This document shows, piece after piece, positions 46,940 through 55,839 of a stretch of DNA of 64,000 nucleotides (position 1 is its first letter; the number at the start of each line of letters is the position of its first letter). Both the position numbers and the translations under genes were made by a program. This stretch comes from Hyphomicrobiales bacterium (lineage in GTDB: Bacteria > Pseudomonadota > Alphaproteobacteria > Rhizobiales > Beijerinckiaceae): assembly GCA_027483945.1 (NCBI GenBank), contig JAIXTM010000008.1, forward strand, positions 1 to 64,000, given 5' to 3'. The notes under the pieces are model-generated. The model ran no database searches. It was not told the DNA's origin and saw only the letters and a program-made list of their open reading frames with translations.

Positions 46940-47680
46940 ATGTCTTCCGATCCGATCACTGCCGCGCTCCTCGTCATCGGCGACGAGATCCTGTCCGGCC
47001 GGACCAAGGACAAGAATATCGGCTACATCGCCGAATATCTCACGGCCATCGGCATCGACCTGCGCGAGGTGCGCGTCGTGCCGGACGTGGAGGCGGAGAT
47101 CATCGCCGCGCTCGACGCGGTCCGCGCCCGCTACACCTACGTGTTCACCACGGGTGGCATCGGGCCGACCCACGACGACATCACCGCCGATTGCGTCGCC
47201 AAGGCCTTCGGCGTGTCGATCGACGTCGATCCGCGCGCGAGGGCCATGCTGCTGGAGCGCATCCCGGAGGCTGACCTCAACGAGGCGCGGCTGCGCATGG
47301 CGCGGATTCCGGCCGGCGCGGACCTGATTGCCAATCCGGTCTCGAAGGCTCCCGGTTTCCGGATCGGCAACGTCATCGTCATGGCCGGCGTGCCGTCCAT
47401 CATGCAGGCCATGCTGGACAACGTGGCGCCGACGCTGGAGACGGGCCGCAAGATGCTGTCGGTCTCCATCGAGGCGGGCCTCAAGGAAGGCGATCTCGGC
47501 GGTCCGCTTGGCGAGATCGCCAGGGCGCATCCCGAGGTCAGCATCGGATCCTACCCGGGATATGTCGACGGGCGCTTCCAGACGACGCTGGTCGTCCGCT
47601 CGCGCGAAGAGGGCGCCCTGGCGGAGGCGGAGCAGGCCGTTCGCCGGATGATCGAGACCATCAAGGCCGGAAAGGCCTGA
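46940..47680 (+). CDS. Molybdopterin-binding-fold protein, CinA N-terminal type
   Basis: 246-residue protein with the MoCF fold of Cin[51 protein letters not shown] and [16 protein letters not shown]. The C-terminal nicotinamide-nucleotide deamidase domain of full CinA is absent. Role unclear; full CinA acts on damaged pyridine nucleotides. It lies 16 bp ahead of gpt, likely in one transcript. Confidence 0.9.
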   Translation: MSSDPITAALLVIGDEILSGRTKDKNIGYIAEYLTAIGIDLREVRVVPDVEAEIIAALDAVRARYTYVFTTGGIGPTHDDITADCVAKAFGVSIDVDPRARAMLLERIPEADLNEARLRMARIPAGADLIANPVSKAPGFRIGNVIVMAGVPSIMQAMLDNVAPTLETGRKMLSVSIEAGLKEGDLGGPLGEIARAHPEVSIGSYPGYVDGRFQTTLVVRSREEGALAEAEQAVRRMIETIKAGKA

Positions 47681-47696
47681 CCTGAGGAGACGCCGC

Positions 47697-48203
47697 ATGG
47701 CGATGACACCTGACAAGGCGTTCCCCGTCTCGTGGGACCAGTTCCACCGCGACGCGCGGGCGCTCGCCTGGCGCCTTCATGCGGCCGGCCCTTTCGAGGC
47801 CATCGTGTGCATCACGCGCGGCGGGCTGGTGCCGGCCGCGATCGTGGCACGCGAGCTGGAAATCCGGGTGATCGAGAGCGTCTGCATCGCGAGCTACCAC
47901 GATTACAAGAACCAGGGGCAGCTCTCGGTGCTCAAGGGCATCGCGCCCGATGTCCTCGCCATCGGCGGTGGCAAGGGCAAGGGCGTCCTCGTCGTCGATG
48001 ACCTGACCGACACGGGCAAGACGGCCAAGATCGTGCGCGACATGCTGCCCGAGGCGCATTTCGCCGCCGTCTATGCCAAGCCGCAGGGACGCCCGCTGAT
48101 CGACACGTTCGTGACCGAGGTCTCCCAGGATACGTGGATCTATTTTCCCTGGGACATGGGCCTGTCGTTCCAGCCGCCGATCAGGGACGGTGCGAAAGGC
48201 TGA
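47697..48203 (+). CDS. gpt: Xanthine-guanine phosphoribosyltransferase
   Basis: 168-residue purine salvage enzyme that makes XMP and GMP from the bases and PRPP. The PRPP-binding motif [17 protein letters not shown] is clear, as is [23 protein letters not shown] at the start and DTWIYFPWD in the C-terminal part, which stacks on the purine. GAGGAG precedes the ATG. Length is near the E. coli enzyme (152) with a short N-terminal addition. Confidence 0.94.
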   Translation: MAMTPDKAFPVSWDQFHRDARALAWRLHAAGPFEAIVCITRGGLVPAAIVARELEIRVIESVCIASYHDYKNQGQLSVLKGIAPDVLAIGGGKGKGVLVVDDLTDTGKTAKIVRDMLPEAHFAAVYAKPQGRPLIDTFVTEVSQDTWIYFPWDMGLSFQPPIRDGAKG

Positions 48204-48269
48204 CGCGCCTCTTTCCGTGAGGGAAGCGACAGGATAGCTTCCCGCGCAAATTGCAGCGGGGAGCATTTT

Positions 48270-49829
48270 GTGGCCGGTTTCGACTTCGAACCTGCGAAAG
48301 CCAGGCGCAGCCTTTTCGGGGCGCTGGTGGCAGCAAGCCGCGATTACGGCATCGCCAAGCCGATCCTTGAGGATCAGGAGCGGAATCCGCTCAGCTATGG
48401 CCGCCTGCTTCTGGGCTCGCTCGTGCTCGGCCGCCGGCTGGCAGCCGCTACAACCGGGGGTGAACGCGTCGGCCTGATGCTGCCGAGCGCGGTCGGCGCC
48501 GCGGTCGCGCTCTTCGCGCTATCGGCCTTCGGGCGCGTTCCCGCACTGCTGAACTTCACGGCCGGCATCCGGAACCTGAAGGCGGCCTGTCAGGTCGCCG
48601 GCCTGAAAACCATCGTGACCTCGCGCCGCTTCGTGGAGCAGGCCAAGCTCGACGACGTCGTCGCGGCTCTCGGCGACACTTGCCGCATCCTCTATCTGGA
48701 GGACGTGCGCGGCGAGGTCGGCATCCTCGACAAGGTGAGGGGCGTCGCCGACCGGCTGCGGGCCGGGTCCTTCGGACGCGGATCGCCTGATGCCGAGGGC
48801 GTCATCCTGTTCACATCGGGCTCGGAAGGACTGCCTAAGGCGGTTGTCCTGTCCCATGCCAACCTGGTGGCGAACGCCTACCAGATCCGCGCCCATGCCG
48901 GCACGCATTTCACCACGGCGGACGTTCTGTTCAATCCGCTCCCTGTCTTCCACTCCTTCGGCCTGACGGCAGGGCTGCTGCTCGGCGTACTCAACGGCAT
49001 CAAGGTCGTGATGTATCCGAGCCCCCTCCATTATCGGCAGGTGCCCAAGCTGATCGGCGAGACCGGCGCGACGATCCTCTTGGCGACCGACACGTTCCTT
49101 CAGGGCTATGCCCGCGCGGCCGGCGAGGGGGATCTTGCGAGCGTCCGCTTCGTCGTGGCGGGCGCCGAGCGGGTCAAGGACGAGACGCGCGCCATGTGGC
49201 GCCCCTATGGCACGACGCTGATGGAGGGCTACGGCGCTACCGAATGCGCGCCCGTGCTGGCCTGCAATACGCCTGACGCGCAGAAGCCCGGCTCGGTCGG
49301 CCGTTTCCTGCCCGGAATCGAGCACCGGCTGGAGCCGGTCGAGGGCATCGCCGTCGGCGGGCGGCTTCATGTGCGCGGCCCCAACGTGATGCTCGGCTAT
49401 CTCTCGGCGGATTCGGATGCGGGCATCCAGCGTCCGGATGGCGGCTGGCACGATACCGGTGACATCGTCACCGTGGACGAGGAGGGCTATGTCACGATCC
49501 GCGGCAGGGCGAAGCGCTTCGCCAAGATCGGTGGCGAGATGGTGTCGCTGGCGGCCGTGGAGGCCATGGTTTCCGGTCTCTGGGAGGGAGCCAGCCACGT
49601 CGTGGTCTCGCTGCCGGATCCCCGAAAGGGCGAGCAACTGGTTCTCGTCACCGACCGGGCCGATGCGGAGCGCGAGAGCCTCCTCGCCCATGCCCGGCAT
49701 GTCGGCTTTCCCGAATTATGGGTGCCACGGGCGATCCTGGTCGTCGGGCAGATCCCCGTCATGGCCAACGGCAAGATCGATCATCCGGCCACGATCGAAC
49801 TCGCCAAGCGCAACCGGGCGATGCTCTAG
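48270..49829 (+). CDS. AMP-forming acyl-CoA/acyl-ACP synthetase, Aas-like
   Basis: 519-residue adenylate-forming enzyme. Core motifs are ILFTSGSEGLPKAVVLSHAN (P-loop), LMEGYGATECAPVLACN, and HDTGDIVTVDEEGYVTIRGRAKRFAKIGGEMVSL with NGKIDHP near the end (catalytic lysine). The wording of the motifs is closest to the acyl-ACP synthetase half of Aas, without its acyltransferase half. It may activate fatty acids for phospholipid repair. The GTG start has GGGGAG ahead. The stop overlaps the convergent antiporter stop. Confidence 0.87.
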   Translation: MAGFDFEPAKARRSLFGALVAASRDYGIAKPILEDQERNPLSYGRLLLGSLVLGRRLAAATTGGERVGLMLPSAVGAAVALFALSAFGRVPALLNFTAGIRNLKAACQVAGLKTIVTSRRFVEQAKLDDVVAALGDTCRILYLEDVRGEVGILDKVRGVADRLRAGSFGRGSPDAEGVILFTSGSEGLPKAVVLSHANLVANAYQIRAHAGTHFTTADVLFNPLPVFHSFGLTAGLLLGVLNGIKVVMYPSPLHYRQVPKLIGETGATILLATDTFLQGYARAAGEGDLASVRFVVAGAERVKDETRAMWRPYGTTLMEGYGATECAPVLACNTPDAQKPGSVGRFLPGIEHRLEPVEGIAVGGRLHVRGPNVMLGYLSADSDAGIQRPDGGWHDTGDIVTVDEEGYVTIRGRAKRFAKIGGEMVSLAAVEAMVSGLWEGASHVVVSLPDPRKGEQLVLVTDRADAERESLLAHARHVGFPELWVPRAILVVGQIPVMANGKIDHPATIELAKRNRAML

Positions 49830-51079
49830 TCGGTCCTGTCGCCAAGGCGGCGACTGTCGAGCCGGCGCAGGAGCGGGCCGGCGGTGACGCCGTGGACGAG
49901 GACCGAGACCAGCACGATGAAGGCCACGATGGCCCAGATGCGGTCCGCCTGCGGAAAATCGGCGGCGTTGAGCCCGTGCTGGAGATAGTAGAACGAGCCG
50001 ACGCCGCGGATGCCGAAGAACGCGATCATCGCCTTCTCATGGAATGGCCAGGGGCCGCCTGACAGCGAGGCGAGGCCCGCCAGGGGCCGCACCACGAACA
50101 GAACGGCAAGCCCAAAGGCGGCATCGGCCGCGGTAAGCGGCGCCAGGAGGCCCTTGGTCAGCGCGCCGCCGAACAGGACGAGCAGAATCATCATCAGGAT
50201 GCGCTCCACCTGCTCGGCGAAGTCGTGGAGTTCCTCGTGGAACTTGTCCTGGCGCTCGGCAGCGCGGAACGACAGGGCGGTGACGAAGACGGCCAGAAAC
50301 CCGTAGCCGTGGATCCATTCGGCGAGACCGTAGGACGCGAAGGTCAGGCCGAGCGCCAGGAACCCGTCGCCGGTGCGGGACAGGCGCGTTCCCTCCGGCA
50401 AGTGGAACGTCGCCCAGCCGCAAAGCCATCCCACCAGCCAGCCCATGCCGATGCCGGCGGCGATCTTCCAGACGACGTCCAAGGCGAGCCAGTGGACGAC
50501 GAGCCCGGCATCGGGCAGGCCGCCCGAGGTCAGCCCGGCCGCCGCCATGGCGATGGCGAGGTTGACGAAGGGAAAAGCCAGCCCGTCGTTCAGCCCAGCT
50601 TCGGAGGTCAGGGCAAAGCGGACCTCGTCCTCCTCGCCCGAGCGCGGCGGGCCGACCTGGATGTCGGATGCCAGAACCGGGTCGGTCGGCGCCAGCAGGG
50701 CGCCGAGCAGGATCGCGAGTGACGGCGGCAGGCCGAGCGCGGCCACAGCGAGGCCGGCTATGGCGCCGATGGACAGGGGCATGGCGAGGGCGAGAAGCCG
50801 CCATGTGGTGATCCAGCCCCTCAAGGACATTTTGCGGTCGAGCTTTAGCCCGGCGCCCATGAGGGCGATGATGACGACGATTTCCGTGAAGCGCTCGACC
50901 GCTTCCGGATGCTCGCGCCAGCGCGGCCAGTCGGGCAGGGCGAGGCCTGCCAGCGCTCCGATGCCGATGAACAGGATGGCCAGCGAAACCGGCCGGCCGC
51001 GGATCAGCAGCGGCAACCAGGCGACGAGGATGACGAGCAGCCCGAAGCCCACATAGAGGATCAGTTCGGTTCCGCTCAC
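49826..51079 (-). CDS. CPA1/NhaP-type cation:proton antiporter
   Basis: 417-residue inner-membrane protein with about twelve helices. The core shows LLGALLAPTDPVLASDIQVGPP and LTSEAGLNDGLAFPFV, which hold the TDP and ND motifs of the ion site, and FGIRGVGSFYYLQHGL near the end. It would exchange Na+ or K+ for protons. No long regulatory C-terminal domain is present. It ends with TAG within CTAG, shared with the stop of the convergent synthetase gene. Confidence 0.92.
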   Translation of the reverse strand: MSGTELILYVGFGLLVILVAWLPLLIRGRPVSLAILFIGIGALAGLALPDWPRWREHPEAVERFTEIVVIIALMGAGLKLDRKMSLRGWITTWRLLALAMPLSIGAIAGLAVAALGLPPSLAILLGALLAPTDPVLASDIQVGPPRSGEEDEVRFALTSEAGLNDGLAFPFVNLAIAMAAAGLTSGGLPDAGLVVHWLALDVVWKIAAGIGMGWLVGWLCGWATFHLPEGTRLSRTGDGFLALGLTFASYGLAEWIHGYGFLAVFVTALSFRAAERQDKFHEELHDFAEQVERILMMILLVLFGGALTKGLLAPLTAADAAFGLAVLFVVRPLAGLASLSGGPWPFHEKAMIAFFGIRGVGSFYYLQHGLNAADFPQADRIWAIVAFIVLVSVLVHGVTAGPLLRRLDSRRLGDRTD

Positions 51080-51152
51080 CCGCGCCCTTTCGGTTCGTCA
51101 CGGAAGCGGAACGTGGGGCGGGGGCTGCGGTTCCGGTCAGAGCGGGCCGGTA

Positions 51153-51237
51153 TGGTGCGGACGGCGGGGATCGAACCCGCACGGGCAAGCCCGAGGGATT
51201 TTAAGTCCCTTGCGTCTACCAGTTTCGCCACGTCCGC
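51153..51237 (-). tRNA. tRNA-Leu (anticodon UAA)
   Basis: On the minus strand the sequence starts GCGGACGTGGCG and ends CGTCCGCACCA, so the acceptor stem pairs over seven bases and CCA is encoded. The anticodon arm is GGGAC-TTAAAA-TCCC with TAA; the T arm has GGTTCGATCC. The long variable arm marks a leucine tRNA. Confidence 0.97.
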
Positions 51238-51270
51238 TCGGCGCCCGGCCCGCCGGGCGCTGTGGGAGCG

Positions 51271-52152
51271 TTATCGGGACGCGCGCGGGGGCGCAAGCGG
51301 CTGCTCGAGGGCGCGGACGATGTGGTCGGCGAGGCGGGCCGCCGGCGGCGCCAGGGGCTCGCGGGCGAGAAGCGCGATCTCCGTGTCGTCGAGTTCCGGC
51401 AGACCCTCGTCGATGATGCGCAGGCGGGGCGGCACCATGTCCTTGGGGAGGACGGTGAGGCCAAGGCCCGCCGCCACGGCCGCCTGCGTGCCGGCGAGCG
51501 ACCCGCACGTGTAGGAGACGCGCCAGGACAGGCCGGCGCGGTCGAGGGCGGTCGTCGCGCGCTTGCGGTAGACGCAAGGGTCCGGCGAGACGACGAGGGG
51601 GATCGGCGTATGCGCCGACGCCGCCTCACGGTCGCCTCCGACCCAGACGAGCGGCTCGCGCCAGACGCGGCGGCCGCCGGCGCCCGAGGTGGGCTCCCGC
51701 TTGACGAGGACGAGGTCGAAGGCGTCGTCGCGGAAACGGTCGAGCAGGTTCAGCGTCAGGTCGCAGGTCACCTCAAGCGCCACCGACGGATAGGTCTGGG
51801 CGAAGCGGGCCAGCACGTCCTGCAAATGGCTGGTGGCGAAGTCCTCCGGCGTGCCGAGACGGACCCTGCCGGTCATGTGCGGCTCGTTGACCTTGGCCAT
51901 GACCTCGTCGTTGAGCGCGAGCAATTTGTGGGCGACGGCGAGGAACGTTTCCCCCTGTGGCGTCAGGCGTACGGATTTCGGCGTACGGTCCAGCAGGCGA
52001 TGGCCGACCGTGTCCTCGAGCCGCTTGATCTGCAGCGACAAGGTGGACTGGTTGCGCAGCAACCGCTCGGCCGCGCGGGAGAAGCTGCCGAGTTCGGCGA
52101 TGGCTGCAAAGGCGCGGACGAGGTCGAGATCCAGGTTGACGCGATGAGGCAT
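51271..52152 (-). CDS. LysR-family transcriptional regulator
   Basis: 293-residue regulator with an N-terminal helix-turn-helix (LGSFSRAAERLLRNQSTLSLQIKRLEDTVGHRLLDRT) and a type II periplasmic-binding-like effector domain from about residue 90. It is divergent from icd, with a perfect palindrome 4 bp before its own ATG that overlaps a good promoter, so it probably represses itself. Whether it controls icd is not shown. Target unknown. Confidence 0.93.
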   Translation of the reverse strand: MPHRVNLDLDLVRAFAAIAELGSFSRAAERLLRNQSTLSLQIKRLEDTVGHRLLDRTPKSVRLTPQGETFLAVAHKLLALNDEVMAKVNEPHMTGRVRLGTPEDFATSHLQDVLARFAQTYPSVALEVTCDLTLNLLDRFRDDAFDLVLVKREPTSGAGGRRVWREPLVWVGGDREAASAHTPIPLVVSPDPCVYRKRATTALDRAGLSWRVSYTCGSLAGTQAAVAAGLGLTVLPKDMVPPRLRIIDEGLPELDDTEIALLAREPLAPPAARLADHIVRALEQPLAPPRASR

Positions 52153-52155
52153 CAG

Positions 52156-52174
52156 CGTTTGATAATATCAAACG
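52156..52174. promoter_or_regulatory. Perfect palindrome before the lysR-type gene
   Basis: CGTTTGATAATATCAAACG has 9-bp perfect arms around one base, ends 4 bp from the regulator ATG, and covers its -10 box. Likely the regulator's own operator. Confidence 0.7.
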
Positions 52175-52193
52175 TAGGTCTGTCAATTATCAA
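52165..52193 (-). promoter_or_regulatory. Sigma-70-like promoter of the lysR-type gene
   Basis: TTGATA (52193-52188), 17-bp spacer, TGATAT (52170-52165) on the minus strand. The -10 lies inside the palindrome. Spacing and sequence are good for a housekeeping promoter. Confidence 0.5.
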
Positions 52194-52258
52194 TTTTTGA
52201 AAATGAACCGCCGCCGGTAAGGGAGGCTCATATCGCCATCCAACCGGAGCATCGAGCC

Positions 52259-53734
52259 ATGACCACGCATCTCTCCCCGGCCGCCTTCTCCAGCGTACGG
52301 CCCGCCGCCGTGCCCGTCACCGTCGCGTTTGGGGACGGCATCGGCCCGGAGATCATGCAGGCGAGCCTGAAGGTCCTCCTGGCCGCAGGCGCCTCCATCG
52401 CGGTCGAGCCCATCGAGATCGGAGAGCGTGTCTATCGCGCCGGCCAGTCCGCCGGAATCGGCCCCGATGCCTGGGAATCGCTGAAGCGCACGCGCGTGCT
52501 CTACAAGGCGCCGATCACGACGCCGCAGGGCGGCGGCTACAAGAGCCTCAACGTCACGATCAGGAAGACGCTCGGGCTCTTCGCCAACGTCCGGCCCTGC
52601 GCGGCCTATCACCCCTTCGTCGCCACGCTGCATCCCCAGATGGACGTGGTCATCGTGCGGGAGAACGAGGAAGACCTCTACGCTGGCATCGAGCACCGGC
52701 AGACCGACGAGGTCTACCAGTGCCTGAAGCTGGTCTCGCGGCCGGGAACCGAGCGGATCGTGCGCTACGCGTTCGATTATGCGCGGGCGAACGGGCGCAA
52801 GAAGGTCACGTGCTTCAGCAAGGACAACATCATGAAGCTCACCGATGGGCTGTTCCATCGGATCTTCGACGAGATCGGCGCACAATATCCCGATATCGCC
52901 AAGGAGCACATGATCATCGATATCGGCGCCGCCAAGCTCGCCGCGGATCCCGGCCGGTTCGACGTGATCGTCACGTCCAACCTCTACGGCGACATCGTCT
53001 CCGATATCGCGGCGGAGGTCGCCGGCTCGGTCGGGCTGGCGCCGTCGGCGAATATCGGCTCGGCGGCGGCGATGTTCGAGGCCATCCACGGCTCGGCGCC
53101 GGACATTGCGGGCCGCGACGTCGCCAATCCGTCCGGCCTGCTTCTGGCCGGGGTAATGATGCTGGTCCATATCGGCCAGCCGCGGGTGGCCGAGCTCGTC
53201 CACAATGCCTGGCTCACAGCGATCGAGGACGGCGTGCGCACCGGCGACATGGGCGGAAGCGGTTCGTCGCTCGGCACGCAGGCCTTCGCCGATGCCGTCA
53301 TCGCCCGGCTCGGACGCCGGCCCCGGCGGCTGACGCCCGCCTCCTATGGCGTCGGACCCGCGCTCGCGGTGCCGGAGCCGGTGCGGCAGGCGCCCGCCGC
53401 GAAGGCCCTGGTCGGGGTGGACGTCTTCGTGGATGCGGCGGAGACCACGCCGGCGGCTCTCGCCAGCCGTGTCGCGCCGTCGGGTGCCGAGGTGTTCGAT
53501 CTGCTGATGATAACCAACCGGGGCGTGAAGGTCTGGCCTCAGGGCCACGACGAGACGTTTCTCACCGACCATTGGCGGTGCCGCTTCATGGCCAAGCCGG
53601 GCCTGTCGCCCAACAAGGCGATGGTGGCCGGGCTGTTGCGGCGGCTCGCCCAGGCGGGCGTGGACTTCGTGAAGACCGAGCAGCTCTACACGTTCGACGG
53701 CCAGCCGGGCTATTCGCTCGGCCAGGGCCAGTAG
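52259..53734 (+). CDS. icd: NADP-dependent isocitrate dehydrogenase, long type
   Basis: 491-residue TCA-cycle enzyme of the Rickettsia/alphaproteobacterial type with a C-terminal extension. Substrate and metal motifs are SLNVTIRKTLGLFANVRPC, RENEEDLYAGIEHRQ, KDNIMKLTDGLF, DIGAAKLA and TSNLYGDIVSDIAAEVAG; EAIHGSAPDIAG binds the nucleotide. The last 130 residues, from about VPEPVRQAP on, form the added domain of this type. Divergent from the LysR gene, followed by msrB. Confidence 0.88.
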   Translation: MTTHLSPAAFSSVRPAAVPVTVAFGDGIGPEIMQASLKVLLAAGASIAVEPIEIGERVYRAGQSAGIGPDAWESLKRTRVLYKAPITTPQGGGYKSLNVTIRKTLGLFANVRPCAAYHPFVATLHPQMDVVIVRENEEDLYAGIEHRQTDEVYQCLKLVSRPGTERIVRYAFDYARANGRKKVTCFSKDNIMKLTDGLFHRIFDEIGAQYPDIAKEHMIIDIGAAKLAADPGRFDVIVTSNLYGDIVSDIAAEVAGSVGLAPSANIGSAAAMFEAIHGSAPDIAGRDVANPSGLLLAGVMMLVHIGQPRVAELVHNAWLTAIEDGVRTGDMGGSGSSLGTQAFADAVIARLGRRPRRLTPASYGVGPALAVPEPVRQAPAAKALVGVDVFVDAAETTPAALASRVAPSGAEVFDLLMITNRGVKVWPQGHDETFLTDHWRCRFMAKPGLSPNKAMVAGLLRRLAQAGVDFVKTEQLYTFDGQPGYSLGQGQ

Positions 53735-53821
53735 GCTCGCGGCACTGTGAGGCGGCGGGGTCTGGTGCAGTATTCCCGCCGCCACCACATTCTGGCGACC
53801 GCCGATGAGGAGTTCGCCGCC

Positions 53822-54250
53822 ATGCTGAAATCGTCCGACAAGGCCAGGACCACGCAGTTCCCGTTCCAGCTCACCGATGCGGAATGGCGGCAGCGTCTCA
53901 CGGACGAGCAATATTACGTCCTGCGCCAGCACGGCACGGAGAGGGCCGGAACCTGCGCGCTCAATTACGAGAAGCGGCCGGGCACCTTTTCCTGCGCAGG
54001 ATGCGGCCAGCCGCTCTTCGTCGGCGGCAAGAAGTTCGAGTCCGGCACCGGCTGGCCGAGTTTCAACGATCCGCTGCCGGGCGCGGTGGGCACCTCCGAG
54101 GACAGGTCTTTTTTCATGACCCGGACCGAGGTCCATTGCAGCAATTGCGGCGGGCATCTCGGCCACGTCTTCCCGGACGGGCCGCCGCCCACGGGGCTGC
54201 GCTATTGCATCAACGGCGTCGCGATGGACTTCAAGCCCGACGAGGCCTGA
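53822..54250 (+). CDS. msrB: Peptide-methionine (R)-S-oxide reductase
   Basis: 142-residue repair enzyme for oxidised methionine. Zinc cysteines are in FSCAGCGQPLF and CSNCGGHLGHVF, and the catalytic cysteine in RYCINGVAMDF. The core FESGTGWPSF is complete. I chose ATG 53822 with GAGGAG ahead; the frame opens farther upstream to 53747 without similarity. Lies 87 bp after icd on the same strand. Confidence 0.95.
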   Translation: MLKSSDKARTTQFPFQLTDAEWRQRLTDEQYYVLRQHGTERAGTCALNYEKRPGTFSCAGCGQPLFVGGKKFESGTGWPSFNDPLPGAVGTSEDRSFFMTRTEVHCSNCGGHLGHVFPDGPPPTGLRYCINGVAMDFKPDEA

Positions 54251-54253
54251 TCC

Positions 54254-55423
54254 TCAGTCGGGCTGCCAGCCATAGAGCCAGTCCAGCCGGCTGAGCATGC
54301 CGACGGGCCCGAGGCGGCCGATGAGCACGTTGCGGGCCAGGGCGAGCGGGAAGCCCGCATGATACGCGCGGCCCGTGTCGCGCGCCGCCGTCTGGACATG
54401 ACGGGCGCGGGCGCCGCGGACCCAGTCATAGCCTTCGAAAGCCGACACCACGCTCGCATCGCGGGAGAGCGCGTCGGCCAGGACCGCGGCATCCTCGATG
54501 GCGAGCGCCCCGCCTTGCGCGAGGTAGGGCAGGACCGGATGACCGGCATCGCCGACGAGCGCGATGCGGCCGGCCGCGATGTGTCCTGCCGGCAGGTCGT
54601 AGAGCGGCCACGGCGTCCAGGTCGACGCCGCGGCGACAAGGGCGCGCAGGGCGGGCGCAAGACCTGGCGGCAGGATGGGCGCGGCCTGGCCCTCGGAGAC
54701 AGGGCCTTCCTGCACCAGGACGAGGTTAACCAGTTCGCCTTCGGAGACCGGGTAATGGACGACATGGAGGCGCCGGCCCAGCCAAAGCCCGGTTTGCGCC
54801 TCGCGGGCGAAGGCGGGGGCGGCCCGGGCGGGAAGGGTCGCACGCCAGGCGGTCACTCCGGCCGGCGCCGGTTCGCGGCGGTCGCCCATGGCGGTACGGG
54901 TGGCCGACCAGAGGCCGTCCGCGCCGACCAGAAAGGATCCGTGCAGCGTCTCCGCCGCTCCGGACGCGCGGGCCACCTCGACGCGCACTTGCTCGCCCTC
55001 GGTGCGCGCTGCGGTCAGCGCACGGCCGACGAGCAGCGAGACACCGGGCGTGGCACGCGCCGCGTCGAGCAGGATCATGTGCAGGTCGGCGCGCTGCAGC
55101 ACGTAATAGGGCGCGCCGTAGCGGCGGCGCGCCTCGGCACCGAGAGCCACCGTGCCCAGCTCGCGCCCGCGCCCGGCGTCGCGGATGACGACGCGCTCCG
55201 GCGCGAAGCCGCGCCGGGCGAGCGCCGGGCCAAGCCCAAGCCCGATCAGCAGGCGGCTGGCATTGGGAGACAGCTGGATTCCCGCGCCGATCTCGTCGAG
55301 CGCGGTGCGTCGTTCCAGTACGAGAGACGAAATACCCTGCCGAGCGAGGAAGAGCGCAGTGGCAAGGCCGCCTATACCGGCGCCGGCGATGATGGCGGGC
55401 GCGTCGGATGCTGCCGGCTGCAC
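54254..55423 (-). CDS. FAD-dependent aromatic-type monooxygenase
   Basis: 389-residue group A flavoprotein hydroxylase like salicylate or 3-hydroxybenzoate hydroxylase. It has IIAGAGIGGLATALFLARQG, VGADGLWSATR (the DG motif) and VGDAGHPVLPYLAQGGALAIEDA (the GD motif). The GTG at 55423 fits the family start and lies 7 bp after the zinc-finger stop; an ATG at 55483 would overlap that gene by 53 bp with an odd Arg/Pro-rich leader. Substrate unknown. Confidence 0.87.
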   Translation of the reverse strand: MQPAASDAPAIIAGAGIGGLATALFLARQGISSLVLERRTALDEIGAGIQLSPNASRLLIGLGLGPALARRGFAPERVVIRDAGRGRELGTVALGAEARRRYGAPYYVLQRADLHMILLDAARATPGVSLLVGRALTAARTEGEQVRVEVARASGAAETLHGSFLVGADGLWSATRTAMGDRREPAPAGVTAWRATLPARAAPAFAREAQTGLWLGRRLHVVHYPVSEGELVNLVLVQEGPVSEGQAAPILPPGLAPALRALVAAASTWTPWPLYDLPAGHIAAGRIALVGDAGHPVLPYLAQGGALAIEDAAVLADALSRDASVVSAFEGYDWVRGARARHVQTAARDTGRAYHAGFPLALARNVLIGRLGPVGMLSRLDWLYGWQPD

Positions 55424-55430
55424 AGCGTGC

Positions 55431-55679
55431 TCAGGCCGCCTGCGTCTCGACGACGAGGCACTCGGCGGGGGAGCAGGCGCCACCCTTCAGCGCGGGATTG
55501 TAGCGGTACAGCGTCGAGCAATAGCCGCAGACCGCCTCGGTCTCGTCGCCCATGTCGATGAAGATATGGGGATGGTCGAAGGGGGGCTTGGCGCCGATGC
55601 ACATGAACTCGCGCACGCCCACCTCGACGACCGGCACGCCAGGCTCGTTGTGGAAATGCGGGACGCCCTTGTCGGCCAT
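55431..55679 (-). CDS. Zinc-finger domain protein, NDUFS6/CHCC type
   Basis: 82-residue protein with the CHCC zinc motif: Cys and His in EFMCIGAKPPFDHPHIFIDMG, then AVCGYCSTLYRYNP. Related to the NDUFS6 accessory subunit of complex I in mitochondria; in Alphaproteobacteria it is a small cytosolic protein with an assumed complex I role. It is directly upstream of the FAD monooxygenase gene on the same strand. Confidence 0.92.
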   Translation of the reverse strand: MADKGVPHFHNEPGVPVVEVGVREFMCIGAKPPFDHPHIFIDMGDETEAVCGYCSTLYRYNPALKGGACSPAECLVVETQAA

Positions 55680-55839
55680 GATCGATCACCTTCGCTTCGG
55701 GCGCGGCACAACGCGTGCGCCGGCGCGAGACGGACATACGGCCTGCCCGTGATTGCGTCCAGCCCCGTCATTTCCTAATGCCCATGATCGTCCGCCGCAG
55801 ACGCGACGCGCGGCGGGCAGGCCTACGCTGGAGACTTGC

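Noticed and set aside
52190-54166. Long open frame of 658 codons on the minus strand opposite icd and msrB
   Set aside because: It is the antisense shadow of icd in high-GC DNA: rich in Arg, Gly and Ala, no domain, and icd motifs on the other strand are complete.
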